Shown here: positions 33,200-45,500 of the stretch, piece after piece | Position numbering within the stretch: position 1 is the first letter of the stretch | Layout: the number at the start of each line of letters is the position of its first letter | Origin: Achatina immaculata | Lineage: Eukaryota; Mollusca; Gastropoda; Stylommatophora; Achatinidae | DNA length: 64,000 bases | Direction: 5' to 3' | Assembly: GCA_009760885.1 (NCBI GenBank) | Contig: CM019719.1 | Span: 34,513,584-34,577,583, forward strand | The notes under the pieces: generated by a model | What the model was told of the DNA's origin: nothing | The model's database searches: none | The model's input: the letters and a program-made list of their open reading frames with translations, nothing else | Translations under genes and position numbers: made by a program

Positions 33200-33780
33200 A
33201 CAGATTTCGCCATCTCGTCTCAGGTTTTCAGTATCTGTAGGGTGCTGGTGTCACACATTTCGCCATCTCGTCTCATGTTTTCAGTATATCTGTGGGGTGC
33301 TGGTGTCACACATTTCGCCATCTCGTCTCAGGTTTTCAGTATCTGTGGGGTGCTGGTGTCACAGATTTTGCCATCTCGTCTCAGGTTTTCAGTATCTGTG
33401 GGGTGCTGGTGGCACATATTTCACCATCTCGTCTCATGTTTTCAGTATCTGTGGGGTGCTGGTCTCACAGATTTCGCCATCTCGTCTCATGTTTTCAGTA
33501 TCTGTAGGGTGCTGGTGTCACACATTTCGCCATCTCGTCTCAGGTTTTCAGTATCTGTAGGGTGCTGGTGTCACACATTTCGCCATCTCGTCTCATGTTT
33601 TCAGTATCTGTAGGGTGCTGGTGTCACACATTTCGCCATCTCGTCTCATGTTTTCAGTATCTGTAGGGTGCTGGGATCACAGATTTCATCATCTCGTCTC
33701 AGGTTTTCAGCATCTATAGGGTGATGGGGTCACATACTGCGGCATTTCGTCTCAGGTTTTCAGTATCTGTATGGAGCTGG
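33200..33780. repeat. 53-bp minisatellite, about 11 units
   Basis: The unit is 'ggtgctggtgtcacacattt' + 'cgccatctcgtctcaggttt' + 'tcagtatctgtgg'. Starts at 33241, 33296 and 33349 give a 53-bp period with one 2-bp insertion. The last units are more diverged. Confidence 0.93.
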
Positions 33781-34544
33781 GGTCTAGCCAGGTCCTTTGC
33801 CTGAGTGGATTGTGTAGCAGGCAACTCTGGAGGTTGTGATGTCATATCTGTTGCTCTTTTTCACAAGGATGTTAGGCTGTTGGGCCAGTACCTGTACCTT
33901 CTGGTACAGACGGTATCTCAGCCCCCGGTATCATGTTCTCCGTCAGATGATTATCACTTGGTCACCTCTTGAGAGTTCATAGTATTTGCCATCTGTTCTT
34001 TGCTTTGTGATGTGGTTTTATCCATGTGTCTTTATATGCGGCTTTTAGTCCGCTCTTTGTTTCTTAGTATGTTGTACTTCTATTGATTTGGTCCACTCTT
34101 TCACTCTCTCTCTTTTTCCAGTCTGTCTGCCTCTTCATTTCCTTGACTGCTACTGTGGGAGGGTATCACAAGACTGCTTTGTTGAATACTGTCCTCGCAA
34201 ATAATAGGTCTTCTTTCAGGTTATTCAGGTCTTTAAATATTTTGGTGTTTCAGTGTCTGTACGATGGATTGTGGGTCAGTAAAAACTAGACAGAACTATT
34301 TGCCTATCAGTGTAGTGTTTACGTTCTTTTGTTTTCATTGTTGCATTCCGTCTGCGCTACGTAGTTACTGGAGCAGACACTTGTTGGTAAAGCCATTTAT
34401 ATTGTTTGTTCTTGTTCTAGTTTTATAAACATGCTTCCACCTCCGTTGTCAATGGCATTTTAGTCTTTCATGCATACATCCCAGTTCAGACAGTTTTATG
34501 GTTAAAAAAAGATACCGCAGGAAAGATTCTTACAAATAGTAGTA
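33781..34544. other. Unassigned stretch
   Basis: No gene recognised; ordinary composition. Confidence 0.4.
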
Positions 34545-34745
34545 AACAAAATATTATAACAACAGGGAAAATAGAGAGAAGAAGATCCAGAGGAAGACCA
34601 AGAGAAATGATACTGGACAGTCTGACGGTATGGTGTGAGAGGAGATCATCAACTGAACTGATGGCCTTGCATGAAGGATCGTGTACTCTGGATAAGCATA
34701 ATAACCAACGTTACTCGTCACGGCACATGATGATGATGATGAATA
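34545..34745 (+). pseudogene. LINE C-terminus (fourth family)
   Basis: Reads 'TGKIERRRSRGRPREMILDS', 'LTVWCERRSSTELMAL', then 'NVTRHGT' and stop, with a (tga)n tail at 34727-34742. This matches the common LINE ending 'GKRSRGRPRE.ILD.L..W'. Severely 5'-truncated. Confidence 0.75.
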
Positions 34746-35301
34746 GTAAACAGTTTCAGATATAAGTTGACTTCTATGAAGCATTAACAAAATTGTTGAC
34801 TTCTTTTGCGCTTTTTATTCTCTGAAAGATAGAAATAGCAATGAGCACAAAGCAATCAAACAGAGAACTACTTTCAAATGGGTTATCTCCATTTCAGCTC
34901 AGTGTGATATCGGTTCATCTTTCACTCATTATGTGTTGTGCAGGATAGAGATGAATATCATGTTTCTCTGCCTTGTGTGATCCTTGGTGTCTGCGATCAA
35001 TACATGTGGTTCTCTTTTTCCTTATCATTTGGTCAATCCGCTGATATATTTTTTTTTGTCTTGGGTCCCTCTCCTTTTTCCCTTCAATTTTCTAATCATA
35101 CAGGATCTCTCTAGGATTTTAATACTTACTGGCCACAGACAATAAATCTCTCTCTCTCTCTCTGAACCTTAAGTGCCCAGGGCACATGGGGCTTCCGCAA
35201 GGGTACAGACAATAAATAATGAAGGTCTACTTGCTCATTGTGAACAAGAAGACATGTGTGTTACAACAACAACATCAACAACAATAACAAACGCAGGAAT
35301 T
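34746..35301. other. Unassigned stretch
   Basis: (ct)n at 35147-35162. 35168-35203 repeats the 'ccttaagtgcccagggcaca' motif seen at 13.6 kb. An (aac)n-like run is near 35263-35290. No gene. Confidence 0.4.
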
Positions 35302-35430
35302 AGCTTCGTCATGTGCTCCGAAGAGACCCCAGCAACATCGCTAAAACAGCCATGATATGGACACCCGAGGGAAAAAGAAGGAGAGGCCGACCAAAGGCTG
35401 CCTGAAGGAGAACTGTTAAAGCAGAAATGA
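35302..35430 (+). pseudogene. LINE C-terminal fragment (fifth family)
   Basis: Reads 'VLRRDPSNIAKTAMIWTPEG', 'KRRRGRPKAA', stop, 'RRTVKAEM'. The stop replaces the Trp usual in 'GRPK.TWRRT'. Short and broken. Confidence 0.7.
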
Positions 35431-35440
35431 GTAGCATGCA

Positions 35441-35590
35441 ACACATCTTACATCCTTCCCGTGCCGTTAAACGTCACGTAGAGGTCACATGGTGGTTCGC
35501 CAAGTTGTCCTGTTTTCAGCGTGCTTTTCAACTTCATCAAGGGATTTTATGCCTACTAATTTGGCCTCTCTTAGCCCACTTTAGAGTTCC
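35441..35590 (-). pseudogene. LINE 3' end (sixth family), minus copy
   Basis: The minus strand reads 'REAKLVGIKSLDEVEKHAEN', 'RTTWRTTM' and ends in the 3' sequence 'gacgtttaacggcacgggaa'. It is the inverted counterpart of 35985-36175. Confidence 0.7.
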
Positions 35591-35602
35591 GTCGATCAGC
35601 AA

Positions 35603-35852
35603 TATGCATCACAGCTGGGACAAAATTCAAAGGCTGGCTACAAACCATGAGAAGTAGAGAAATTTAGTTTCTGCCTTTGCAAGACATGCATCACAGCTGG
35701 GACAAAATCCAAAGGCTGGTTACAAACCGTGAGAAGTGGAGAAATTTAGTTTCTGCTTTTGCAAGACATGCATCACAGCTGGGACAAAATCCAAAGGCTG
35801 GCTACAAACCGTGAGAAGTAGAGAAATTTAGTTTCTGCCTTGCAAGACATCA
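35603..35852. repeat. ~83-bp tandem repeat, 3 units
   Basis: 'atgcatcacagctgggacaa' starts units at 35603, 35686 and 35768. The units are nearly identical. Confidence 0.93.
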
Positions 35853-35984
35853 TAAGACATATTGGGCCGTGACTGCTTAGCCGACCAATAACACGGACGG
35901 ACCAAGTTCTCTAACTTCTGTCTTCTCACGACAAGTTTCAGAATGTTGGCAATCTTTTATCTCTTGTAATTTTAACTAAGCTAT

Positions 35985-36174
35985 CAAGTGGAACACAACA
36001 GGCCGAAGAAAAAGAGGCAGACCGCGTGAAACTCTGAAGAGGACATTATTAAGAGAGGCCAAGTTAACAGGCATAAAATCCTTTGATGAGGTTGAAAGAC
36101 TCGCCGAAGACAGGAAAAATTGGCGAACTACTTTGCGAGCCCTATGTGACGTTTAACGGCACGGGAAGGATATA

Positions 36175-36175
<1 letters not shown>
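35985..36175 (+). pseudogene. LINE 3' end (sixth family), plus copy
   Basis: Open frame 'TTGRRKRGRPRETLKRTLLR', 'EAKLTGIKSFDEVERLAEDR', 'KNWRTTLRALCDV', then TAA and 'cggcacgggaaggatataag', running directly into (at)n. The (at)n is probably the element's microsatellite tail, expanded. Confidence 0.78.

Positions 36176-36246
<71 letters not shown>
36175..36246. repeat. (at)n microsatellite
   Basis: About 35 dinucleotides with one 'aa' break at 36205, following the LINE 3' end. Confidence 0.97.
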
Positions 36247-36248
<2 letters not shown>

Positions 36249-37652
36249 AATTTTAACTAGTTTTCCTTGTTCTGAAACTTTTTCTGAGGACATCTACACT
36301 TGCTCTCGTAGTGAGACGATCAGGTATGATGAATGGTTCATCTTTACAACAAGAAAATGTTCATTCTCTGAAAATGTTCATTCTCTGAAAATGTTCATTC
36401 TCCATCTTCTGAAAGAACAGGATATGAACAAGATGAAATCTCCCGGCGTCTGTCGTTTTTGATTTCTCCATCTACTTTTATGCTCAAGTTCCTAACATTC
36501 TCTACCTTTCCTTTCCACTCTCGTCATATTAGTCTTCCTGACATTTTCAATAACTCGCCTTACTTCCGAGCACGCCTATCTCCCCTTGAATCGTCTCCTT
36601 AATTTCCGAAATAATTTGGACAGTTTCAAAGGCAATTTCAGTCCCTAAACAAAAACCACGTGGCTCTAAGATATGTCTTCTAAATTTACACACCAGTACC
36701 CCATTCCTTCGTTGTATTACTGCGCTTGGGGTGTCTGCTTAGAGAACTACATGCGGAGGTACGTCTTTGAAGAAAAATGGATTTTCAAAAGCAGAAACAT
36801 ATCAGCCCTGCCCTTAATGTGGTAAAAAAGTTTCTCTTAATCGGGAAATGTTTAGTTTACTCCTTAATCTTCATTATACCGGGGCATATATTTTACCATA
36901 AAGATAAGCTACCCTTGTCGTTTTTTTGTTTTTTTTATCCGCACACATAAAGAACAATAATTAGGTTACTATTTTTTCTTCTCTCCCCTTGCTCTCCCCT
37001 CTCGCTTTAACTGATAAATATTGGAGGAATATTTCTTTCATGTGCCACGTAGAGACAGAAGCAGCGTGGGCGGGGCGCTTTATCGTTGATTAAATATTTG
37101 GTGTTCGTTTCTGCCACAGGACTCGAGAGATTACTCAAGACAGCTCTAGGAATTTGGAGATAAATGATGGAAGCATGCCTCCGTAACTACACGATTTGCC
37201 TGGAAGGCAAGAAGAAACAAAAGGGGAGGTAATATCTCTTTCGGAGAAAGGTAACTGGTTACGTTCTGCAGCGTGGAAAAGAAACCTTTCAGAGTGTATC
37301 CAGTTTTACAGACTGCGTGCGTTTCGACCAATTGTCTGCGGTAATTAGGCCATGGACTACAGGGAAAGATTATGCCATCCACGTTAACCCTTGCGACAGC
37401 TTTACAGCAAATTGAGAGACTTGCAGGTTTTGTTTCTTTCTTTGTTTTTCTTTCAGCCAATGCAGGATTCCTCGTGAAAGTGACGTCACTACAGGAAAGG
37501 TACACACCAGACTTTCGTGACTTATAAAACGACTGAGATTAATGAGAGCGAATCTCTCCTCGCCATTAGTCCATGTCTAAGATACGCCGCGTTTAGTGCC
37601 TACATAGTCTCCAGCAGAGTACATCCAGGCGGGGGTATCTGGCGCAGTTTTG
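36247..37652. other. Unassigned 1.4 kb
   Basis: A 20-bp unit 'gttcattctctgaaaat' is repeated three times at 36358-36405. A minus-strand frame of 119 codons at 37146-37505 has no family resemblance I recognise and no supporting signals. Otherwise nothing. Confidence 0.4.
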
Positions 37653-37812
37653 CAAAAAAAAAAAAAGGTTGAAGGAGGAAGAAAAGGAAGAAAAATTTGC
37701 AAAAAAAAAAAAGGTTTAAAGAGGAAGAAAAGGAAGAAAAATTAGCAAAAAAAAAAAAAAAAGGTTGAAGGAGGAAGAAAAGGAAGAAAAATTAGCAAAA
37801 AAAAAAAAAGGA
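37653..37812. repeat. ~48-bp A-rich repeat, 3 units
   Basis: Poly-A of 11-16 followed by 'ggttgaaggaggaagaaaag' + 'gaagaaaaattagc'. Unit length varies with the A run. Confidence 0.9.
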
Positions 37813-38387
37813 TAAGAACACTGAAATGATTAAGAAAAACAACAAGAACAAGAATCCAATGTTTCGGCAGAAATGCCTTCATCATGGACAAAAATAAAAA
37901 AGACGAACAGATAAATCAAACCACAAAAAAAAAAAAAACAACTGAGATCCGCTCTGTGAGGCAACTGGGCATAGACTGTCAGAGCTACTGACAGTCACTG
38001 CGGGAATCTCAGAATGGACTAGAACCCCCATATCTATATTATACGTGTGTTTATGTGTGTATGCATGTGCATATATGTATAAGTATATGTGCAAGTGTAC
38101 GTGTGAATGTGTTAAATAGTAATCACGCTGTTTGTGTGAAAGATAAATGTGATTACTACTGCGGTGAAACTGGTACTAGTGGCCCAGATGTATGTGATTT
38201 AAGTTTGCAAAACCAGGAACCATCTTCTTTTTTCGTGTGATTTCTTCGTGTTTATATTATTATTTAATGCTGCGATTTCTGCACGTGGCACGGGACATAT
38301 GGCCCACAGCCGGAACGGTTTACGGAGTGCAGTAAATGAAGCAGTGGACACCTGCACTAACGGACACAGCACTCTTTAAACCTAAAT
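37813..38387. other. Unassigned stretch
   Basis: Short (gt/at) runs near 38040-38110; no gene recognised. Confidence 0.4.
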
Positions 38388-38497
38388 CAGTGATTTCCAA
38401 ACTGTTGGTTTCGATGATTTTTCTTTCAACCGTCTTGGATCTTTCCATTGCCGTGTAATGTGTCGGGGGCAGGCGTGTGTGTTGCCACAGAAAGCTC

Positions 38498-38735
38498 TCT
38501 TGACGCAGACCAATCACGGCGATGTCCATAATGGAATCTTGACGCAGACCAATCACGACGATGTCCATAATGGAATCTTGACGCAGACCAATCACGGCGA
38601 TATCCATAGTGGAATCTTGGCGCAGACCAATCACGGCGATGTCCATAATGGAATCTTGACGCAGACCAATCACGACGATGTCCATAGTGGAATATTGGCG
38701 CAGACCAATCACGACGATGTCCATAGTGGAAAATT
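38498..38735. repeat. 39-bp minisatellite, 6 units
   Basis: The unit is 'atcttgacgcagaccaatca' + 'cggcgatgtccataatgga'. 39 is a multiple of three, so several frames on both strands stay open as 13-residue repeats. Confidence 0.95.
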
Positions 38736-39154
38736 CTGCGCTGTGCCACGACTTCCCTCTATACTCCCCCACACCAGGTTCTCTCCCGAGGAACAGAACA
38801 CTCCTGGCACGTCTCAGTCGCTCGTCACCGGTGTAGTAACTTAACGCTTATCTTGGGGTTAATACTGAATGTTTAATACAAGCAATATTCTTGCCATAGA
38901 CTAACTCAACGGGGTTACCTTACTCGCACACACTAGTTAGAAAACTAACTAGAAAAAAAAAATGCTCTGTAATATACAATATGCATGTGCATCGACATAA
39001 AAATACATCATAAATATATAAATCACAGCTAGAAGAAAGCTTTTTATCAACTGTATCTCCCGGCAACAAACATATTACATACACGACAAAAGTCACAAGT
39101 TCTGGTGCTTTTCAAAACATTTAATCATAATATCTAATCAAATAGCAGCTACTT
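38736..39154. other. Unassigned stretch
   Basis: Nothing recognised between the two arrays. Confidence 0.4.
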
Positions 39155-39630
39155 CTTATTTACACAAATCGTCACAATAACTGCACCTTACACAAATCAT
39201 CACAATGGCTGCACCTTATACAAATCACCACAATAGCTGCACCTTCTACAAATCACTACAATAGTTGCACCTTACACAGATCATCACAACAGTTGCACTT
39301 TACACATCCTCACAATAGCTGCACCTTAACAAATCATCACAATAGTTGCACCTTCCACAAATCATCATAATAGTTGCGCCTTATACAAATCATCACAATA
39401 GTTGCACCGTACACAAATAATCACAATAGTTTTACCTTACTCATCCTCAAAATAGTTGCACCTTACATAAATCATCACAATAGTTTCACCTTACACAAAT
39501 CATCACAATAGTTGCGCCTTACACAAATCATCAGAATAGTTGAAGCTTACACACGTCATCACAATAGTTACACCTTATACAAATCATCACAGTAGTTCCA
39601 CCTTACACAAATCATCAACTCACAGCAGTT
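39155..39630. repeat. ~28-bp degenerate repeat (acaaatcatcacaatagttg)
   Basis: About 16 units of 'ttacacaaatcatcacaata' + 'gttgcacc' with many substitutions and short deletions. Confidence 0.85.
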
Positions 39631-40179
39631 GCACAGTTGCACCACTGCTTCAATACTTATTCACATCAAATGACCACTACTAACTTTTTGCTCGGCCCCC
39701 CCCCCCAAAAGAGAAAACTTTGCCTCCGTCAGACATAATGGAGGACACGCACTCTTCACTAGAGTTCCAGCGTAACACATACACCGACACGCTAACAAAC
39801 TGACGTGCTTGAATGTTGCTACCCTACCCATTTTAGCATTTATGGTTTATTAGTAAAGCAAACATGCACTTTACGCTATCTATGAATACCCTATAGACCA
39901 ATAAACAAACATCCAAAATCTTAAGCACAAGGAGCAACCAGCCAGCTTTGTTAGGAGCTACTAAGATACTGCAGCCTTCCAGTTCGGATGATACGTCGTG
40001 GACTATAACTTCAGATGATTACACTGACCATATAGTCACGTGAATGAGACCGGCTTTTTTTTTTTAACATTCCCACTGAAGGCAGTAACGAACATTTTGA
40101 CAACCACTGGTCTTAGGAATGTATTTTTCCAAGCAGGTGAACACTGTTGATTATTAGAATATATAACCTTTCTTGATTT
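39631..40179. other. Unassigned stretch
   Basis: No gene; it contains the right end of the candidate hAT-like element near 40109. Confidence 0.4.
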
Positions 40180-41249
40180 GCCCACACTAACTACCCAGCT
40201 CTGGAAAGTTTGCTCACACTAATTACCCAGCTCTGGAAAGTTTGCCTACACTAACTACCCAGCTCTGGAAAGTTTGCCTACACTAACTACCCAGCTCTGG
40301 AAAGTTTGCCCACACTAACTACCCAGCTCTGGAAAGTTTGCTCACACTAACTACCAAGCTCTGGAAAGTTTGTCCACACTAACTACCAAGCTCTGGAAAG
40401 TTTACTCACACTAACTACCTAGATCTGGAAAGTTTGCCCACATTAACTACCCAGCTCTGGAAAGTGTGCCTACACTAACTACCCAGCTCTGGAAAGTTTG
40501 CTCACACTAACTACCCAGATCTGCAAAGTTTGCTCACACTAACTACCCAACTCTGGAAAGTTTGCCCACACTAACTACCTAGTTCTAGAAAGTTTGCCCA
40601 CACTAACTACCTAGTTCTGGAAAGTTTGCCCACACTAACTATCTAGATCTGGAAAGTTTGTTCACACTAACTACCCAGCTCTGGAAAGTTTGCCCACACT
40701 AACTACCCAGCTCTGGAAAGTTTGCCCACACTAACTACCCAACTCCGGAAAGTTTGCCCACACGAACTACCCAGCTCTGGAAAGTTTGCCCACACTAACT
40801 ACCCAGCTCTGGAAAATTTGCCCACACTGCTCTGGAAAGTTTGCCCACACTAACTACCCAGCTCTGGAAAGTTTGCCCACACTAAATACCCAGTTCTGGA
40901 AAGTTTGCCCACACTAACTACCCAGCTCTGGAACGTTTGCTCACACTAACTACCCAGGTCTGGAAAGTTTGCCCACACGAACTACCCAGCTCTGGAAAGT
41001 TTGCCCACACTAACTACCCAGCTCTGGAAAGTTTGCCCACACTAACTACCCAGCTCTGGAAAGTTTGCTCACACTAACTACCCAGCTCTGGAAAGTTTGC
41101 CTACACTAACTACCCAGCTCTGGAAAGTTTGCTCACACTAACTACCTAGATCTGGAAAGTTTGCCCACACTAACTACCCAGCTCTGGAAAGTTTGCCCAC
41201 ACTAATTACCCGGCTCTGGAAAGTTTGCCCACACTAACTACCCAGCTGC
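40180..41249. repeat. 32-bp minisatellite, about 33 units
   Basis: The unit is 'cacactaactacccagctct' + 'ggaaagtttgcc'. It is well preserved; one truncated unit is near 40826. Confidence 0.96.
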
Positions 41250-41271
41250 AAACTTGGATTTGCTCCACAGC

Positions 41272-41353
41272 ACAATAATAATAGTGATGATGATGATGAT
41301 AATGACGATGATGATGATAATGACGATGATGATGATAATAATAATAATAATAA
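41272..41353. repeat. (gat)n / (aat)n microsatellite
   Basis: Mixed gat, gac and aat trinucleotides directly after the 32-bp array. Confidence 0.9.
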
Positions 41354-41663
41354 ATGCTGACAGCATTCTAAAAGCAGAAGTAAGATTTAGAGCTAACTTT
41401 AGAAGAAAGAAATCGCCGGGGAACACCACGGAACATAATATTTGTGAGAACTTGTGGATGCTGACAAACAAAAATTACGCGGCTGAAATATGCTTATCTG
41501 AGAGTTAAAGACTAAAAATGTTGAGGTGTTTCGTCTGCTGTGTGTTCTTTTATTTCAGAATTTAAATGCCGCGGATATCCAAGATTAACGGACAGCTTTG
41601 GCTGTGTTGACGTCACAAGCTGCTTCATAACAAGTTCCATAACAGTAATAGATATCGTTAGGA

Positions 41664-42016
41664 CAGTGTTTCCCAGCTCTTTACACGTCACGGACCACTG
41701 ATCACTGTTACACTCCTTTCCTCCTAGAGGATTCACTACCAACAGCGAAGCATCCTGCACTGAGAATCTGCTTGAGAGCAGCTCGAAATCTGCAACCAGG
41801 TCAAAACGTCTCGGTTTGTTCCAGTTCTGGTGTGTTATTATAACATGTTAGCCCGCGGCCTCGCATTCCACGTGCATCATCTCAACAGCGTTTTGAGTAT
41901 CTTCCACATCCTGCATATTCACTCGACCTCGGAAGTGCCTTGGGCAAATAATCATCGGCTTAGCAGGCCGGAGATCTGGGGGGGGGGGGGCGGAGATTAA
42001 GGGTTGGGGACCACTA
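41664..42016. mobile_element. Possible hAT-like MITE
   Basis: The left end 'cagtgtttcccagctcttta' and the complement of the right end 'tagtggtccccaacccttaa' agree at about 14 of 20 positions. Inside the left end, 'cgtcacggaccactg' is typical of hAT ends. No target duplication seen. 353 bp, non-coding. Confidence 0.35.
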
Positions 42017-42279
42017 CAGCAGTGACCATGGATACTGACTTTCTTAATAATAACACATCTTTTTATTTTTCTTGGATATCGCTTTATATTTCAGTTTCTG
42101 ATGCAGGATGGATATTATCGCGAAGAAGGTGAAGGAGATATAAAGAGCTGACTGACGTATTTTTCACTGTAAAGGCGGTAAATATGCGCTTTATTTGGAG
42201 TACCTTGTTATAAAAGCAATTCTTTAAAGAAAAAAAAAACACACAAACTATTTTCTCCGGCCCCAAACAGAAACTGGAG

Positions 42280-42346
42280 GACAAGAACAGAGGCAGAGTG
42301 CTCTAGAACAGAGGCAGAGTGCTCTAGAACAGAGGCAGAGTGCTCT
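42280..42346. repeat. 21-bp repeat, 3 units
   Basis: 'ctctagaacagaggcagagtg' tandemly repeated. Confidence 0.9.
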
Positions 42347-42982
42347 ACAATGTGCCGATCATCGTCTAAGACCGTCTAGTAACGCTCTTGTGCAGTGCCT
42401 TCTTCTATTTTATACTGCAGTACTATTTGTTCCCTTCCTTAACTAGATACTTTTAGAACAGGCATACGTTAACAGTTTGTGGAAATTACTGAGAATTATT
42501 TTGCTCCATGACTTCCACCGTGAAGTTTCTGGCCATTATTTTACTGATATAAATGTTCATAGCAGCAACAAGTGGATAAGTTTCTTCCAACCCCGAGCAA
42601 AATCTTGCGGAGAAGTATGTGCGCTTTTCATGTATACTTCATGCTCTGATAATAATTTACATCTCTTGCATTATGGTGCGCCCCTCCTTGCAGATAGGCA
42701 GGTTTTACTCAGTTTGCTAAGCATTAGTTTTAACAGCTTATTTTACTGTAATGCCACGGCAGAGGGTTTCCAGCCTCTTTGTTTTCATGCAGGGGTTCTG
42801 TAATGGAACTGGTACACTAGCACTCTAGCTGTGTGCGTCCGTTGCGTATATTATGACTGGTCTTTTGTGTGCTTTTTCTTCAACGTTCTATGGTACAGAA
42901 GCCCACCAACTCTGCTTCTCGTATATGTTACCAAAGTAGAACAGTGCCTTCAAGGTTGTGAAAGTGGCATGAATATTTATAA
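42347..42982. other. Unassigned stretch
   Basis: No family recognised; a 108-codon frame at 42477 has no support. Confidence 0.4.
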
Positions 42983-43085
42983 AAGAATGCGAATAGCTGT
43001 GTGGTCTCGAGGTCAGTCAGACGTTCGCTTTTGGTGTTGCAGGTCGCGGGTTTAAATCCCACTAGAAATGGCAGGGATTTTTTTT
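42983..43085 (+). repeat. tRNA-like SINE head
   Basis: 'tagctgtgtggtctcgagg' is A-box-like and 'gcgggtttaaatccc' is B-box-like (one mismatch to GGTTCRANYCC), followed by T-rich sequence. Treated as a SINE head rather than a tRNA gene because the acceptor stem does not pair. Confidence 0.55.
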
Positions 43086-44489
43086 CCTGATGAATCCTCC
43101 AGAAATAAATTCCTTTATTCTCTATGTAGTACGGCCGCGTTATCGGGCACGTTTATAATCCGTTGGAAGCTGCAAATCAAAACAAACAAACAAACAAACA
43201 AACAAACAAACAAAACAGTAGGCCGCTGCACTGGCAAACTTTTAGGAAGAATCTACCACAGATATTGGTGCAGACTCTTTGTCTATGCTGACAGCGACAG
43301 CAGAACGTGGCGGCCCAAGCAGATATGGAAATGTTCTGACCACGAAGAAATCATGTCCGAAGAAAGAACAATATGAGTATATGGCGATTAATCGACTTAC
43401 GGTATTCATATGTGTTGTTTACATACGTTACTTTTATCAAATATCCGTCTAAATGTGTTGCAGAGTTTGTATGCAATGATATCAGAGACTGTTTGTAACC
43501 TGTGACCTTTTATATGTTAACATATCTGTCGTTTGTTCTTACAGCTGTCGTCTACAGAAATGTGAACTGTTGCTCCAATAATTAGCTATATTGTGTTTTT
43601 ACTTTGCTTCGTAGTTCTTGTTGGTGGTGATTTTAACAGTGTACATATTAAAGGTATTAGTTCTTTTTTTTCTACATTTCTTCTGTATGATGTCATTATG
43701 TAACAGATTATGGATTTCTTTCTATAAATGAAACGTATACATTAGTTATAAAGCAATATGAAAGGGAAACCAGGCTTAACTTATCCTTTCTCTATATAAT
43801 ACAGATTCATACTTTCTGCCACCTAGAAGAAAGGATGGGTTAATTTCATGAATTCTATCATCAGCAGGTTTTTTTTATGCATGGTCTTGCAATTTACCAT
43901 GAATAGTCTAATTAATTTGTTTTCCTGGGATCAGGTTTGGACTCTTAAGACTAGATAAGGCAGATTTCATTCAGTGTTTTCCAATATGTAAGCCTTCTTG
44001 GCATGCGCAAAGTACTTTTAATTTTATTCGTTCTATAGTTAAATTTCTTTGTCTTTGCATATTTGCCTTTTATTCATAATTAACGACCATATCTTTAACA
44101 TATTCCACGTAATATTTTTAGGCTCAGTATCGAACATTCGTAGAGTATACATTTTAATGTTTCATGTACGTTTTCTTTAGAATAGCCCCTCAGTTTTGTA
44201 CTTTATATTGTTAATCCACGTCACAATTTTTTTTATTGTTTTATAAACATATAAATATCATAATGTTTTCTTTCTTTCTTTCTGAGTTATAATTTAACTT
44301 AAATTTGTAGAGAGTTCCAGTTTCCGAAGTCGTAAACTTCGTCTATATGCTTTTGGTGTTTGGAGAGAGAGCCCTTTTTATTAACAGTCTTCCTGTATTC
44401 AGTAAGTCAATGTATTCAACAATAATTCGTTGCTACATGAAAAATCTGCATAAATTAGCTCTCTCTCTCTCTCTCTCTTTCTCTCTCAG
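43086..44489. other. Unassigned AT-rich 1.4 kb
   Basis: (aaac)n at 43178-43215; otherwise no gene or repeat recognised. Confidence 0.4.
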
Positions 44490-44840
44490 CTTACCCCTTC
44501 TGTGTCCAACACGCATGGGGCTGTCGCCAGCAAGAGATCTCAACTTTTGTCTGTCCTTCACTATATTCTTGGTTGTCTCCCATGTCAGTCATTTATTTAT
44601 CAGTATTTTCTCGGCTGGACATCTCCATGTTTCTTTGGGTCGCCCTATGCTTCTTTTACTCTGTAGGATCCACATTAAAACTGTTCTTGGGGGGAGGGGG
44701 GAGGGGATAAGGATTCGTCTTTCATTCTCACACTGTGGCCAGTCCATTGTCATCTTCTCCTTTCATTCGCTACTGATAGTGCTGTCAGGTACATCTCTCA
44801 TAAGAGGTCATTGTTTAGGGTATTTAGCCAGAACACTTCT
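44490..44840 (-). pseudogene. LINE C-terminal fragment (seventh type)
   Basis: Minus strand: 'LMWILQSKRSIGRPKETWRC', 'PAEKILINK', then in another frame 'LTWETTKNIVKDRQKLRSLA'. This is the familiar LINE ending 'GRPKETWRRT..K.....W...I..DR..W'. Frameshifted and broken. Confidence 0.65.
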
Positions 44841-44924
44841 TTAGCCTAACGTAGACACTTGATTTGGAAAGTGCAAAGTGTGCGTGGAGAGAAAAGGTAT
44901 AGCTGCCATATTATAGGTAGGTAG

Positions 44925-45160
44925 GTAAAATCCTCGTTTCCATGCCATTAAGGCATATCGGGGATACGATGTTAGGCTGGTATTTCCACTACCTTCGCCA
45001 CATGAAAGTGTGATGTCATTATCACACCTGGACGCATTTAACTTCCCAGATTTCTCTGGTACCCATTTTTGTGGCTGGGTGGACCCCAAGACCCTTTTTT
45101 TGGTGTGTACCAGAAAGAAAAAAAAAATGCCCAAAGGGACATGAACCCTGTAATTACGTC
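44925..45160 (-). repeat. SINE family A, copy 3
   Basis: 'tttccatgccattaaggcat', 'catgaaagtgtgatgtcatt', 'gctgggtggaccccaagacc' and 'gggacatgaaccctgtaatt' (B-box side). Divergent. Confidence 0.8.
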
Positions 45161-45500
45161 AAATTCAGAAATTGTTCGTATTGTTGGTGTTTCCCCACAT
45201 CTGTCACAGAGTTCAATATTGCCAGGCTGGCCTTGTTAACTACAAACTTTAGTGGTTTCCATCATTTTTGTTACACTTTTTTTCTTCACCAGAGTTCCTG
45301 GTCGGAATACATGACATACAAGAAAAGTAAACAGGTGCACTGGATATTCACACTATTACATGTATTTTTTTCTTCTTATTGAAAAACAAATAGTGCTTAC
45401 GGGTAAACTAAAACAGTGCACGTGCATTCTGTGAGGTGAGCAATGTCATGAAATACTGACCATAATTTTGCCTCCTCCCTCGAGAAAATAATTTTCCGTT
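45161..45500. other. Unassigned stretch
   Basis: Nothing recognised. Confidence 0.4.

Larger units (their letters stand above)
38388..40109. mobile_element. Candidate hAT-like non-autonomous element
   Basis: The left end 'cagtgatttccaaactgttg' and the complement of the right end 'cagtggttgtcaaaatgttc' match at about 18 of the first 23 positions, with hAT-like CAGTG termini. No 8-bp target duplication is visible ('acctaaat' left, 'gtcttagg' right), so this remains a candidate. The interior has no transposase and includes two tandem arrays. Confidence 0.35.

Noticed and set aside
37146..37505. 119-codon frame, minus strand
   Set aside because: No recognisable family, no promoter or splice support; likely chance.
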